From Diphasiastrum complanatum (lineage: Eukaryota; Streptophyta; Lycopodiopsida; Lycopodiales; Lycopodiaceae): a DNA stretch of 64,000 nucleotides. This document shows positions 1-14,772 of this stretch, piece after piece. The translations under genes and the position numbers were made by a program. The first letter of the stretch is position 1. Every line of letters begins with the position of its first letter. The stretch lies in NCBI GenBank assembly GCA_029204225.1, contig CM055097.1, positions 7,833,676-7,897,675 of the forward strand, written 5' to 3'. The notes under the pieces were generated by a model, which was not told the DNA's origin, searched no databases, and saw only the letters and a list, made by a program, of their open reading frames with translations.

Positions 1-1230
1 CTGCATGATGGCATTACCAAATGCATGCATTTTTATTATACTGCAAACGAATCTATATCAGAATGCAAGGACTTTACATGTAGTTGCGAGCATGGGTGTT
101 GAGCAAATCGAGGGACTATTTACTAGGTGGTTACAAAGTGATCAAAGGGACCAATTACTCATTGGTATTTAGTGGCCTACTAACTTTATGGAAAGAGATA
201 GATGCTTAGATAAGGGGTTGTAATCGTAAGCACCAGGTTGAGTAAGTGCTTACCAATTGTGAATATGCTAGCAAAGACCTTGATTTTGGGTGTTGAAACA
301 TATAGGAAGTTGTCATGCTTGTGAAGAATCATGCACATGCAATTATGATTTTGTAGTCACACAAAATAGATGGTCTTTTAAGGTGCAACACTATTATTGG
401 ACTTTTGGATGGTTTCTCATGGGCTAAAACTCTATGTCCTAGAAATAACGAGTTTGTCATTCTAGGAGTACATTACCCAATTTCAGATTCAGCCAAGGCC
501 TTGTAAATACCATAGCAGTAAGTCCCAACAAATTTTCCTCAACTCCTTACACTTGTAGGACCACGTCATGGAGAGAGACATGCTATAAGAAAGTGGTTCT
601 TGTGCATTTCACATGGACAAGGAAGGGAGAACATTTACTATCCATTTCCACAATTTTATTTGGTTCAAATATGATTTTCTTCAACAAATATCTAGTTCCA
701 AGATGGGGCTAGAAGGGAGTAGGGGTTGCATTTAATCTCCAACATCTCATTTTTTGAGATCTTATTCTAAGCTTTGTGATTGGAAGTGTTTTCTAGGGAA
801 TTATTGGTACTTACTGGCATGCAACTATGTGTGTAGAGATACAAAATATAAGCAAATCATTTTTCTTTTTTCGTTTAAGGTTTAAGATTCTCTTGAATTT
901 GTAAGTGGCATGACAATTGTAATACTCTACTAAGTTTACTTGCGTAGTTCTTTTGTCTCATAAGTATTGCATTTAGAAGTATGTTATTTCTTTTTCCCGT
1001 TCATGACTCTATCAATTCCAGATATGATCTAAGGCACGGTAAAAGGTTGTATCAATTTATGGGTGAGTATAACATGTTGTACGTGATCTATCCAATGAGG
1101 AATATGTGATGTAAAGGTAAACAGTAATCTACCAAAGTTCACATTTCTTGGTAAGTAGATCAATGAATTCCTAGATAGAAGAATTCAAGCTCTTACTACT
1201 CATCCTATAGCTAGTAATTTTTTGGCAATT
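1..1230. other. No gene recognised
   Basis: I see no convincing reading frame, repeat or transposon domain here. The sequence is AT-rich with stop codons in all frames, like decayed intergenic DNA. The gypsy scrap that starts at about 1231 may extend leftward in unrecognisable form. Confidence 0.5.
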
Positions 1231-1800
1231 TAGGTGATCAATAATGGCCGATGGAATTGCAAGTTCGACTGGAATGGTCCCATTGTCAACCTATTTCCAT
1301 ATTTGCCAACAATTGAGTGCGACACTCAATGAGATAAATAATCGAAACACTTTGTGGGATCAGTAGATGGAAGTTTTTTTTGGATCAAATCAAGACATTG
1401 TCCTCACTGAATTTGGATTTTCAACCAACCATATCCGGGAGAGAAAAAAGAGAAGTCGTTCAAAGTAGTGGATGGTTGGCTGACACAATAGAACAATTAT
1501 TTCAGCCTTCATAGAATTCATGAAGAAAAGAAGATAGAGAATGTGGTGCTGTTTTTTCGTGGAAACAATTCATCGTGGTGGCGTGATCTACAACAAAAAC
1601 TACTACGTGGAAAAATTTATGGAATATTCAAAAACTATTTTTGGTTGCAAATGATTCAGATTACTATCGAAGATCAGGATCATATTGAAAAAAATAAAAT
1701 CATAAATGAATTTCAAGATGTATTTCCAATTGAATTACCTCATGGTTTAACTAGTTCTAGTTGTATAACCCTATGGTTGAAATCAAAAATTTGACCCACT
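1231..1800 (+). pseudogene. Ty3/gypsy gag and pol scraps
   Basis: Two short blocks of a decayed gypsy polyprotein are visible. Around 1540-1600 a gag-like block reads VVLFFRGNNSSWWRDLQQ, resembling the capsid region with its paired tryptophans. Around 1675-1760 a block with EKNKIINEFQDVFPIELPHG matches the segment just before gypsy reverse transcriptase; the same segment occurs at 20.9-21.2 kb (minus) and 55.8 kb (plus). Stop codons and a large deletion separate the blocks, so nothing functional is encoded. This is a dead fragment without recognisable LTRs. Confidence 0.65.
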
Positions 1801-2238
1801 TATTCCGACCTGATTTGACATCTATTTTTTACCCTTGTCTACTTCGACGCATGTGTCTATTTTCAACCCTGTGGCTACTTTGGCACAGGTGTCTATTTTC
1901 GATCATGTGTCTATTCCTGTCTACTTTTGACCTGGTACCTATTTCGACCCAATCCTGCTTTGACCCAAAGAAATGTCAACTGTTGTACGCAAAGTGGACA
2001 ACCATTTACCATGTATTTAGTGATCAGAGGTCAAAGTGATGGTTATCTAACATAGGACGGATCAGATAGTTCTCCCTCTCTTAAAAAAAGAAGTAAAGCT
2101 ATGGTTTACAATAGCTTTTGTATGTCTTGAACCTTGTAAAATAAACTTTCAACCTTAGAATTTAAGTTAGAACTCAAAAGTCAAGTTTTAAAATAAACTT
2201 AGGAGCTTTACAAAGTTTTCTTTGAGAAATTTGAAAGT

Positions 2239-2870
2239 GTATAATTGGGTTCCACACATGTAATGCCAAGATGCCACGTGGCAACCCACTCCTAATATAG
2301 GTTAGGTCAAGTCAAGAGATTTGGTCATGTCTATTTGGTGGTCATCCCTACTTTATAGGACCTACACCTAAGTTTAAGGTGAAAATTTGACCAACTAGCT
2401 ACCTACCAAGCATAACTCTAGGATCTAGGCTAGGGTTTCATTTTAGGTCAAGGAGAGTGAGTTAACTTCCTTATTACATGCTGGAAATCCACCTAACTTC
2501 AAGAAGGAAGTCGAATTTGCTATGTATTCCCTCTCTCCATAGTAAGAAGATAGAAAATTTTTGGAGCTCATTGGCAATCTCAAGCTAGTTCACTCTGTAC
2601 ATTGAGTTTTTGTGATCCAAATGAAACCAAATCAATTTCTACTTGTTTCTCAGGTTGAAGGCCGTACTACAGCCTTTAGTACACATGTGTGGGCTCGGAT
2701 TTCAATGTTGATCAAGTCTTTTGATTGTTAATGCTTGTTGTTTGTCAAATTGCCAATCTAGATCAACTTTTTTGTGTCAAGTTTTTTGATAGATTGTTAA
2801 GCAAACATCCAATCACTCTTGTGGATCTTTTGTAGATCCATTTATGGTCCTAAAGTACAGTACTTTCACA
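2239..2870 (+). mobile_element. Truncated copia LTR, relative of the 14-18.6 kb element
   Basis: This segment aligns closely by eye with positions about 60-701 of the LTRs at 14059-14759 and 17915-18615. It includes the long shared block from 2290 to 2470 and the shared end TACAGTACTTTCACA at 2856-2870. The first ~60 bp of the LTR do not match. The sequence after 2870 (TGGATATG) is not a clean primer-binding site. It is either a 5'-truncated or solo LTR of the same family, and it is more diverged than the two LTRs of the intact element are from each other. Confidence 0.75.
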
Positions 2871-3155
2871 TGGATATGTTTTTGCAGGTTATTGAATACT
2901 CAAGTAAGGTCAAAGGAGCAGCAAGGAAGTGTTGTTCAAACTTATTTTACTCGTTCTATATCATGTTTGAGCAATTTCATGGTGTTTTTACTATTTTTAT
3001 CAAGTGGATATAGTGATAAGGTCAAATTTGGACCTATTCTAATAGGTTAGATTAGATACATTGCATCTAGTCAAGTTAAACTAGGTTTTTGGAGTACCTA
3101 GAAGTTATCATTTTAGGGCAGGTTTAGGGCAAGTGGCCAAGTGACATTATGTTTG
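2871..3155. other. Unassigned spacer
   Basis: Sequence following the truncated LTR has no recognised domain. It may be decayed internal sequence of an LTR element, but I cannot support a specific assignment. Confidence 0.4.
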
Positions 3156-4710
<1,555 letters not shown>

Positions 4711-4818
4711 CTTGGAGATCGGAGAATAGATGATGTATGTTGAGTGCACACTTCCAAGTGGTGTCTTGATAGAAGTAAGACACTGATCCACTATGATACT
4801 AGAAGACTTAGAGAACTC

Positions 4819-4830
4819 GTTTTGATACCA
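4819..4830 (-). other. Degenerate copia primer-binding site and LTR boundary
   Basis: On the minus strand this reads TGGTATCAAAAC, close to the TGGTATCAGAGC site complementary to the initiator Met tRNA that primes plant copia elements. It lies about 110 bp upstream of the gag start at 4710. Its LTR would begin at 4831 (TGCTAG on the plus strand) and run rightward; I cannot define the LTR's other end. Confidence 0.5.
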
Positions 4831-5603
4831 TGCTAGAAATATTGAGAATATCAAGATCAGTCAAACAATCAAATCAAATTCAGAGATGGAGGATCGGTAG
4901 GCAATGGCAACAAAGAAAAGCTTGTCCAAGACTTGTAATGCAACAGTTAGCTAGCAGAGATGATTAAAGCAAAAATGTAAATAATTAAACTACCAGGCTG
5001 TACCTACTACAAGGTGCAGATCTGTGTGGGTCTTCTTTTCCTCTCTTTTGCCTTCTTTTATGGCCTTAAACCTCCTCCTTGTAAAGCTCCACCTGCACAC
5101 ACAAAAAAATCCTCAAATCCACCATCTTCTTCACTTTTTGGAAAAGTGAAATTTTTTCCTCCACCTCCTCCTCTTGCGTACAATTGTACCTGTACCTCCT
5201 CCTAAGCCTAAGGACAAGCCTTAGAGGAGTTCTAGAAATTTCCCCATAAGGCCAAGAGGTTAAGGTGGTGACCCAGAAGGTGATTGGGGACATGACCCAA
5301 GTGACCTTTGGGTGAGGTGGCGTAGGGAGGGTGGTGGCCATGTGTTATGAGGGTAGGTGGATCCCATAAGGGGATGCCACTTGTTTTTGGGGCCCACGTG
5401 CTTGCTAGGTGGAGTCCATAAGGCCAGCCACCTAACAAGGCCATTTTGGAAGGAAAAGGAGTGGGATGGGGGGTAAAGGCTCCATCTTCACCATTGAGGA
5501 GCTTAATTGTGGCCTAGTCTCCTTGAGTAGTGGTCCCAAGCTCTTAAGCCATTTTGTTGCGAAGCCCTTGCAGTTTTTCCTTTGTCTCCTTCCTTAGCGC
5601 GCC
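4831..5603. other. LTR or leader region with CCATAAGG motifs
   Basis: The left part is probably the LTR of the minus-strand copia remnant. From about 5230 to 5430 the sequence carries three spaced copies of a CCATAAGG motif (near 5245, 5365 and 5417) within GC-richer DNA. This resembles LTR or leader sequence of the gypsy remnant whose gag begins at 5604. No coding potential is supported. Confidence 0.35.
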
Positions 5604-7970
5604 ATGGATCCTACTATGCCCTCGGGTGAAGGACCGTCTTCACCACCACCTCCTCCTGATGTAGATACTAATCAGCTTGTTTAGGCTTTGAACTTGTTGT
5701 AAAACCAAATCCTAGACATGCAAGCCAAACATATCGCGGCCGAGCAAGAGTGGCATTCTTCAGTGCACTCGCGGTCCGCTGGTGTTTATCAAATGTTCAA
5801 TTCGGAATTCTTTCTGGTCAAAAAGAAGGACTGACTTTTCGATGTGGTATTTTCATGGCTCGGTCGGTGGAATAGTCATTTTTCCATGCACGATGCGCCT
5901 AATAGTACAAAGATCGCTTCTGCTCTCATGTTTTTATGCGGTAAGGCAATCACATGGTGGCAAGATCTGAAGGAGGGGGCTGGTGCTCCTTCTACATGGA
6001 CGCCTTTCAAGAAGCCTTTAAAACGTTTTTTCTTTCGGTACATGATGATTTTGAGCATTGGCGGTGTTTCACCACCGTGCCAAGAAATCCAGGAGATTTT
6101 TTTCTGATTTGATCCTATCTTGTTAAAACTACATTTTATTTTGGGGCTTCCGAAAGAATTTCAGCTAGAAGTGCGTCGTAACGAACCACAAAATATCAAA
6201 GATGTTGTTCGCTTTGCAAAAATCTTTGATGACGCCCATTTTGCTTCTCAAAAGGAGCAAAATTTGCCCAAGGCTGATAAAAAAGAAAAGAATTTTTTCA
6301 AGAAGCGGTGTAGAGACAAGACGGACACCGGTTCTCATGGCTGAAAAAAGCGCATCAAGTTGGATCGCGCAGATCATAGCAAGGCGAGAACTGGCGGATT
6401 GTGCTGATCCTATGGTTTTTGCCTTAGAAGTAAGTTGAATATTTGAAAGATTCTGGTAATAAAGTTTATCTTTGTTTTTTGAAATATGAAATTAATGTGG
6501 ATGACCATGCCGTCCAGAGTCTAAATATTAATTTATCACATTTCCCTTTGAATGTGTCTGTAAATAATCTAGTAAGTGTGAATTCACCTGAAGGAATAAT
6601 ATCTAACAAACTTAGGCAAGAGTATAGCAATGTTTTTCCTGATAAACTCCATGATGCCCTACCTCCCAGAGGAGTGTTGACCATCAAATAGAGTTGCCTC
6701 CTGGAAGCCAACCTATATTTCTTTTTTCATAGAGGGTTAGCATCAAGGAAGAGGATGAAATTTCTAAGCAGTTACAAGAACTCCTTAGGATGGGCCATAT
6801 TCAGCCTAGTAAGTCCCCTTGGGGAGCACCAATCCTTTTAGTTAATCAAAAGAATGGCGGCACACGTTTGTGTGGTGACTTTAAAAAGTTAAATGATTTA
6901 ACCATCAAGAATAGATATCTCTTACCTAGGATGGATGATCTTATGGATCATCTAAATGGAGCTAAGTGTTTCTCCAAGATTGATCTTAGATCAGGATACC
7001 ATTAGATAAGGATTAGGAACAAAGATGTTTCTAAGACTGGATTTCGATCCAGGTATAACAATTATGAGTTTTTAGTGTTACCATTTGGACTCACGAATGC
7101 ACCTGCCACTTTCAAGCAGATGATGAACGATATTCTTCATCCATATCTGAGAAAGTTTGTGGTGGTGTATTTGGATGACATATTAATTGATAGTCGAAGC
7201 ATGAAGAGCGTCTTCGTATTGTCTTGGATCTTCTAAGGCAAGAAAAGCTCTATGCTAAGGAGCCGAAATGCGAGTTCTTCCAAACTAAACTCAAGCGGTC
7301 CTTTATCAGGATGGTAGGCCAGTTGCTTTTGAAAGCGAGAAATTAGGTCCTATTCAGACAAGGTATTCTATCTATGAGAAGGAGCTTTTTGTAAGAGGCA
7401 TTATCTTTATGGTGCCAGATTTACGGTGATGACTGATCACCAATCCGATTAAGTATATCTGTGATGCCAAGGACCTTCGTGGCCATAAGGCTAGATGGTC
7501 GGAACTCATTCAAGAGTTTGTGTTTGACATTAAGTATCGTAAATGTACATCAAACTGTGTTGCCGATGCCTTGAATTGGATTTGAAAAATTAATCAGTCA
7601 TGCTTTGCTGAAATATAATCTAATTTGTATCTTTCAATATAAGATCTTTGTCAAACCGATAGGTTTTTTGGTCACATCTTGCTAGATGTCTTGACAGGAA
7701 ATTCTAGATCTAGTGATGACCTTGGGATGCACAGGATCCCAAGCAATCCCGAAATGATAAGGTACTTGAAGACTATTTCATAAGAAATGGCCTACTTTTT
7801 TGAAAGGGAAAGATTTGTGTGCTAGATAGGGAGGACTTGCAGGCCCAAATCCTGCAACAATGTCATGACAACCCTTGTGTTGGTCACCCAGGCATACAAA
7901 GGACACTTGAGTCAGGCAGAATTTCTTCTGGCCAAAGATGAAAGGTCATGTGGACAAAGCTAGGACACTT
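5604..7970 (+). pseudogene. Ty3/gypsy gag-pol remnant
   Basis: Gag opens at ATG 5604 (MDPTMPSGEG, proline-rich), with capsid-like blocks near 5850-6000 (SALMFLCGKAITWWQDLKEG) and 6130-6210. The protease is largely missing. Pre-RT and RT follow: [19 protein letters not shown] at 6790, [22 protein letters not shown] near 6980-7005, [12 protein letters not shown] near 7082, and the catalytic YLDD at about 7168-7179. RNase H pieces follow (DGRPVAFESEKLG near 7310, TDHQ near 7430). An integrase HHCC-like block with ILQQCHDNPCVGHPG lies near 7850. Multiple stops, frameshifts and internal deletions make it inactive. It belongs to the gypsy clade with gag and pol on one strand; LTR ends are not identified. 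Confidence 0.85.
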
Positions 7971-9257
<1,287 letters not shown>

Positions 9258-10090
9258 TCACTTGATATTTTGATATTTGTTAGGCACTTTCGACATCTGG
9301 AATTTGTTAGAAAAATCTTCACCAGAATCTTCTAACATGCCCCCATTGTAACTTTGGTGACAGTCCCTTGGCATGGTAGGTCCGGTACAGAGGAATTTGA
9401 TGCACGATGGTCGGCGTTTTGAAGGCTTTATTGGGATTGAAGCAATACTCGCCAAAACACAAGTCTCACCTAGTATCTACCTTTGCAGCTGTCAGCGACA
9501 TCTCCACATTGTAGTAGGCTTCCAATATGATGGGATCTGGAGAGTTAGCCACGTCGGTCAGAAAGTGGTTGAGGGCCCTTTGAAAGTTGATTGTTGTGCT
9601 CCAACCTTTCTCTGACTTTATTACTGGCCAATTATAGGCCCCAATGCTTGGAGTTTTCAACATTGACCAATGTCTCCTTTTGGGCATGGGATGGTACGAT
9701 GGATCTGCCCGTAATTCTGCCGGTGCCGTCAGATATTCTTTGATTAGCTTGGGCTTGTACAGAAGTGTCGCCTTTCTCCACGGTTGGGGATGTAGAAGTG
9801 ACATGATATCGACCAGTTTTTTCTTGATGAACTCCTCGAGCTTTCCTGGTAAGGTATAGCCACCTCTGGTCATGATATCCGAATATTTTTTGATGAAGAG
9901 TGTTGGCAGCTCTGAATTAGGTACCGAGAACACTTTTTTATACGAGTGCTTATGTATCACCACAAGATCAGGAAGGTTGTCGACTGGGCATGGAGGAACA
10001 TTGGAAATTGACGAAGGATTATATTTGGGGGGTGAGGAGGTAGTGGGTGGTGGTAAAGAAGTGACAGAAGGTGAAATGGCGCGCCTAATC
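9258..10090 (-). pseudogene. Unrecognised ORF downstream of gypsy pol, broken
   Basis: On the minus strand a frame is open from about 10080 to a TGA at 9466-9468. It continues in the same frame past that stop to about 9320. The N-terminal ~50 residues are rich in Pro and Ser. The rest is a normal-looking mix (HKHSYKKVFSVPNSELPTLF, PMPKRRHWSMLKTPSIGAYN, EYCFNPNKAFKTPTIVHQIP). I do not recognise the family. The residues around the TGA also resemble a splice donor (AAG then GTAGAT), so an intron cannot be excluded. It lies on the same strand as, and about 0.85 kb downstream of, the gypsy integrase C-terminus at 10935-11360. That fits an extra 3' ORF of a gypsy element, an inference from position only. 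No ATG is clear; a GTG is at 9963. Confidence 0.45.
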
Positions 10091-10140
10091 TCCTTCCTAT
10101 TCCAAAATCGTCTCTTAACTACACTAAGGGACAGATTCCT

Positions 10141-10930
10141 AGTCTAACGGGTTGATCTACACGTAAATCTAATCTGATTTTCCTAACTTATTTTAAACAT
10201 CTATTCTAGAATGATCTAGGCTAGTCTACACTACTGGCTAGCCTATGTATCTCTCTGATTTACCTAACTACCTAAATCTGTGAATCATGGTCAACTGCTA
10301 TTCTAATCTAAGGATCGGATCTGGGACTTCTAAGATTAACTAGATCTACATCTACCCTAAGGGTTGAACTAGTCTAAACTGTATTCGACTAACTATTTGT
10401 CTAGATTTGATCTAAATGCTATCTTCCTAGGCTAACTTAACTAATAGATTTATCTGAACTAGGATCAATTACCTAAGAAATCTAATCTGGCCTAGCTTAT
10501 CCTATCAGATCTATCCATGGGTCATGGTCGGCATCTACCCTAGTCTGTGGGTCTTGAGACTTTACTCTGAGGCTAATCGATCTAATGGGGCTTCCTAGAT
10601 TAATCCTAGCTAGCGGGTCAGAACCATCTAACTTAAAACTTCCTAGGCTAGCTAACCAACTAACTGATCTATCTCTGAAATTACCTAGCTGACGACTAAT
10701 CTACTAAGCCACATAGATCTAATCTAACTTAATTACCTGATCTAGCTATTTAATCTACTTAGTTATTTTAGATTTAATCAAGACACTAAGGATCTAACTT
10801 CTAGCAATCTAAATCTAAACAAATCACTAAGATTTAAGTAACCTACACTATCTCCTATCCAGATTGACAACTATCCAATCTATTTGCCTAGGAAATTTAA
10901 ACTGAAAAACGACTATCTACACCTACCTTG
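10141..10930. repeat. Low-complexity CTAA/ATCT-rich tract
   Basis: Nearly 800 bp is built from recurring short words (CTAACT, ATCTA, GATCTA, CCTAG), with stop codons in every frame. It separates the gypsy pol C-terminus from the unidentified reading frame to its left. It may be a non-coding spacer of the same element. No exact tandem period is visible. Confidence 0.55.
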
Positions 10931-10934
10931 ACTA

Positions 10935-11360
10935 ACTAACGGGATGTTGACGGTTCATCATGAGCAGAAGAGGATGACGAGGATGGTGGTTCTGGCACAT
11001 CCCTGAGCTCAACATCAGTGGAGTAGTAGCGACACAACCTGCTGCCATTGATGGGCATGTCGAGCAAATTGCCTTGCAGGTTGGCGAGAATAACTGCGCC
11101 ATTAGGTCGGATCTCTACTACTCTATACGGTCATTCTCCCTAAAACTTAAGCTTGCCTTTGTGTGCCTTGGCATTGTATAACAGGGCCAACTCTCCCTGA
11201 ACGAAATCCCTAGGAAGCGAGTTTCATGAAGTTGAAGAAGGTTTTCTAATCTCCTCTTGGTAGATTCCTCTGTACTAAGTCGTTCGGAGCTTGTAAGGCT
11301 TCCTCCGTCCAATGCGGTTCTGTGGTAAGCTTGTTGTAGGCTTCTGCTCCTGCTACACGA
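10935..11360 (-). pseudogene. Ty3/gypsy integrase C-terminal fragment
   Basis: The minus strand encodes the end of a gypsy polyprotein. A block near 11200-11160 resembles GELALLYNAKAHKGKLKF, followed by RENDRIE near 11135, VEIRPNGAVILANLQGNLLDMPINGSRL near 11110-11040, and a Ser-rich acidic tail to about 10940. A frameshift at about 11145 breaks it. The N-terminal pol domains expected to the right (above 11360) are absent, so this is a truncated copy. Confidence 0.7.
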
Positions 11361-12938
11361 ACTAGGACACTCTCCTTAAAGGGTAGAAAGAAGTGATCCT
11401 TCTTTGTAACCACATTTAGTGCCTTTATCTTAGTGCACTAAATGTTGTTGCTAAACACTTTAGATCATGATATCTTACAGAAGCCTTAGTTAATGCTCCC
11501 ACAACATGTATTACCTTTACATTTAGTGACATGGCAAGAAAATAGTATGAACTTTTATGGATTATGGCCCAACTCTTTGGTTTTTGAATGTATGAACACC
11601 TTTTAATATGCCAATGCCAACTAAAAATATATCGTTTTTTTACATTCTTATCACAAAATTGCAGTTTAAAACATATGCATCCCAGATTTAATCAATCTTT
11701 GTTTTATTGAGCTGGACTACGTGTGCTATATTTGTCTGAAAGTATTACAATGCAAAAGAAATGGCCAAAAAATCTAATTGTAGCTTATAATAAGCTACTA
11801 GTAGTCCATGCTTGTCATTTTGTAGGTCGTAAGCTTGTAAAACGAATAGGCATTTTTTAATTGTTTAATAGGTTTTTCTCGAGAACTCTTTGAGCCTTGA
11901 GGCTATCCTTGTAATCTCCTATTTTCAAATGTCTCTATTTTAAAGGCTCATTTCAAAAGGCCAATCCCAACTCACGTTTTGTATGTTTCTTCACCAACAT
12001 TTTGTCTTTCCAAACCACAATGACTGCAAGTAATTTTCCTAGGTGCATTTGATATGACTAAATTCCCCCTATGTACTCCATTTTGCAACAAGTTTCTTAG
12101 AGCAAAAAATAAATTGCAACCAGTTTATGAGAGCAATAAGTTGATTTAGAGTAGATAGAAGCAATGTGTCAAATACAAAGGAGAAGTAGTGTTCTGCTTA
12201 TAGTTTGTATAGAATGAGAGAGTGTGCAAGCTTAGTAATGTTGGATTTTAATGCTCAGCCTCAAATCCTTTTATTAATGAGCATCCTAAAAGTTGAAAAC
12301 AGAAGGCTCGAATTTTTACTTAGCAAGAAATTTCCGACCCTGCGTCGGGTCGGATCGGTTCGAAAAATTTTCAAACCTTCACTAAATTATCCGAGCGCCT
12401 TCGAACCTATTTGGTTTGGATCCGATCGGCTCTAATTTTTCCGACCTTGGAAAATTCGACCCTCAGCATATTTTTTGACCCAATGTATATTTTTTGATCC
12501 TTTGTATAAAATCCGACCATATGTAATTTTCGATATTGTCGATCAGAAATTCAAACCAAAGACTTTGCGTTGGAAGTCCGCCTACTTTGTACATGCATTA
12601 ATGGCATAAAGGCGGTTTGTAATAATTGTAAAAAATTTAGTTGTAGATATTTTTAGTATATGAAACTTAGAATCATTATCAAAAAATGTCTTTAGATAAT
12701 CGTAATCTATCATTCAATTTGTATCGGCGTTATCACACACAACAAGCTGAAGTAATAACTTCATGCAATTGTACTCATTTGCTGATAATTCAGAGTGTGA
12801 TTTGTCCTATTGATGGTATTGGTCATTGTGCATTTGTTTGAATCCATCGTTTGAACTATTTTTGCTGCTAATTGTTGCGTTTTCGATCCACTCATCTAGC
12901 TCGCTCCCAGCTTCCACACAATCCACTGATTTCTGACA
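11361..12938. other. Unassigned; right end probably the LTR of the outer copia element
   Basis: No gene is recognised. The last few hundred bases before 12939 must include the 5' LTR of the copia element whose primer site begins at 12939. The LTR's 3' end (CTGACA) is at 12938, but its 5' end is not evident and the 3' LTR has been lost, so it cannot be bounded. Confidence 0.4.
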
Positions 12939-12950
12939 TGGTATCAGAGC
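12939..12950 (+). other. Copia primer-binding site (outer element)
   Basis: TGGTATCAGAGC, complementary to the 3' end of initiator Met tRNA, follows an LTR end in CA at 12938. It lies 127 bp upstream of the gag start at 13077. Confidence 0.85.
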
Positions 12951-13076
12951 GGGCATCCAAGTAATCCGCTTCTCGTTGCGGATTATTAGTCGTGTTTCTA
13001 TCAAGACAACGAAATAGCAAGTGCGCAGCCAACAATATTCCGAAATCGTTGTTACTACCCACACTCATCAGCCAGA

Positions 13077-14058
13077 ATGGATCAGTGTACTCTAATCAAA
13101 AGGCTCGATGGAGGGAACTATCATCTCTGGAAGTTCAAAATTAGGGTGATGCTATTAGCCAAGGAATTGTGGGACATTGTTGACAGCATAGAACTCAAGC
13201 TAGAAGGAGATGCAACTACTATCACCAAGTGGAGATTGAAAGATGGCAAAGCTTTTGCCATGATCACTCTCAACATAAAAGGCACCCAAATCAGCCACAT
13301 AAGAGATGTTCAGATTGCTAAGAATGCATGGGACATCCTAGCAACCCTCTATAATATAAAGGACCTCACCTCCAAACTCCATTTAAGAAAGAGATTTTTC
13401 AAGAAACAATTGTTTCAAGTCATCTCAACACTTTCCAAAATCTCATGGAGCAAATGAATTCAACTGGCTCAGAAATACAAGAATCTAATGCTATTATGAC
13501 TCGCCTAAAGCCTATGAAAATTAGGTCATGGCAATTTTGATCCAGGAGAATCTAACTCTATCAAGAATAATCTCACTTCTTCTACAAGTAGAAATTAGGA
13601 GATCAGCTTCTTCCTCAGGCTCAGGATCAGATCAACAAGTATTATATCAAAGAATCAAAAGTTCAGATCCAAAAAGAAGAGCAATATGCACCCAGGGTCG
13701 GATTCTGGCTCAGGGTCAAATTTTGGCTCAGGGTTGAATTTTAGCTCTGGGTTGAATTTTGACTCAGAGTCGAATTCGAATTCTTCATCCTTCCAAACAA
13801 AGCAGAAACTATTTTGTAGATACTGCAAGAAAACTAGACATGAAATCAAGGACTGTAGAACTTTGAAATACAACAATGAAAAGAAGAAGCAATTACCAAC
13901 AACAAGCGCGTAGTGCTTCAACCCAATAGCAAGAGGAAGATGAAGCAGCTTTTATGACCAAGGTCGGAGAACAGCATGATATCGATTATTGGTATCTTGA
14001 CTCTGGAGCAACTCAATACATGACTCACCACAAAGACTGGTTCAAGGATTATAAATTA
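13077..14058 (+). pseudogene. Outer copia element: gag and start of protease
   Basis: Gag begins at ATG 13077 (MDQCTLIKRLDGGNYHLWKF) and runs well to about 13430, where a frameshift occurs. Later blocks cover the rest of gag (SRIISLLLQVEIRRSASSS near 13560), an SG/NS-rich linker, and a CCHC zinc knuckle near 13815-13860 (CRYCKKTRHEIKDC). The protease motif WYLDSGATQYM lies near 13990-14025. Coding similarity then stops at 14058, where the younger copia element is inserted, and resumes at 18616. Frameshifts and stops show it is dead. Confidence 0.85.
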
Positions 14059-14759
14059 TGTGAAGAATTGCCAAAAATTGGCAAATCTAGCTTGATAAAA
14101 AACCATGTAGAATAGTGTAAATTGTGTACACAAGTGGGTCCCACACATGTGAGGCCATGATGCCACATGGGAAACCCATCCTAATGTAGGTTAGGTCAAG
14201 TCAAGAGAGTTGGTCATGTCTATTTGGTGGTCATCCCTACTTTATAGGACCTACACCTAAGTTTAAGGTGAAAATTTGACCAACTAGCTACCTACCAAGC
14301 ATAACTCTAGGAAATAGACTAGGGTTTCATTTTAGGTCAAGGAGAGTGAGTTAACTTCCTTATTACATGCTAGAAATCCACCTAACTTCAAGAAGGAAGT
14401 CGAATTTGCTATGTATTCCCTCTCTCCATAGTGAGAAGATAGAAAATTTTTGGAGCTCATTGGCAATCTCAAGCTAGTTCACTATGTACATTGAGTTTTT
14501 GTGATCCAAATGAGACCAAATCAATTTCTACTTGTTTCTCAGGTTGAAGGACGTACTACAGCCTGTAGTACACACGTGTGGGCTCGTATTTCAATGTTTA
14601 TCAATGCTTTTGATTGTTAGTGCTTGTTGTTTGTCAAATTGCCAATCTAGATCAACTTTTTTGTGTCTAGTTTTTTGATAGATTGTTAAGCAAGCATCCA
14701 ATCACTCTTGTGGATCTTTTGTAGATCCATTTATGGTCCAAAAGTACAGTACTTTCACA
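14059..14759 (+). repeat. 5' LTR of the nested copia element
   Basis: 701 bp, starting TGTGAAGAATTG and ending CTTTCACA. A short inverted repeat (TTGCCAA/TTGGCAA, 14068-14084) lies at its start and a G-box palindrome CACACGTGTG at 14571-14580 near its end. Its near-identical partner is at 17915-18615. Confidence 0.95.
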
Positions 14760-14772
14760 TGGTATCAGAGCC
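14760..14772 (+). other. Primer-binding site of the nested copia element
   Basis: TGGTATCAGAGCC directly abuts the 5' LTR and matches the complement of the initiator Met tRNA 3' end. Confidence 0.92.

Noticed and set aside
5604-7970. Integrated plant pararetrovirus
   Set aside because: Gag, RT order and integrase-like block fit a gypsy retrotransposon; no movement-protein or coat-protein arrangement typical of caulimovirids was seen.
12205-12540. 76-codon plus frame and CGGNTCGG-like words
   Set aside because: No domain and poor continuity; insufficient to call a gene or element.
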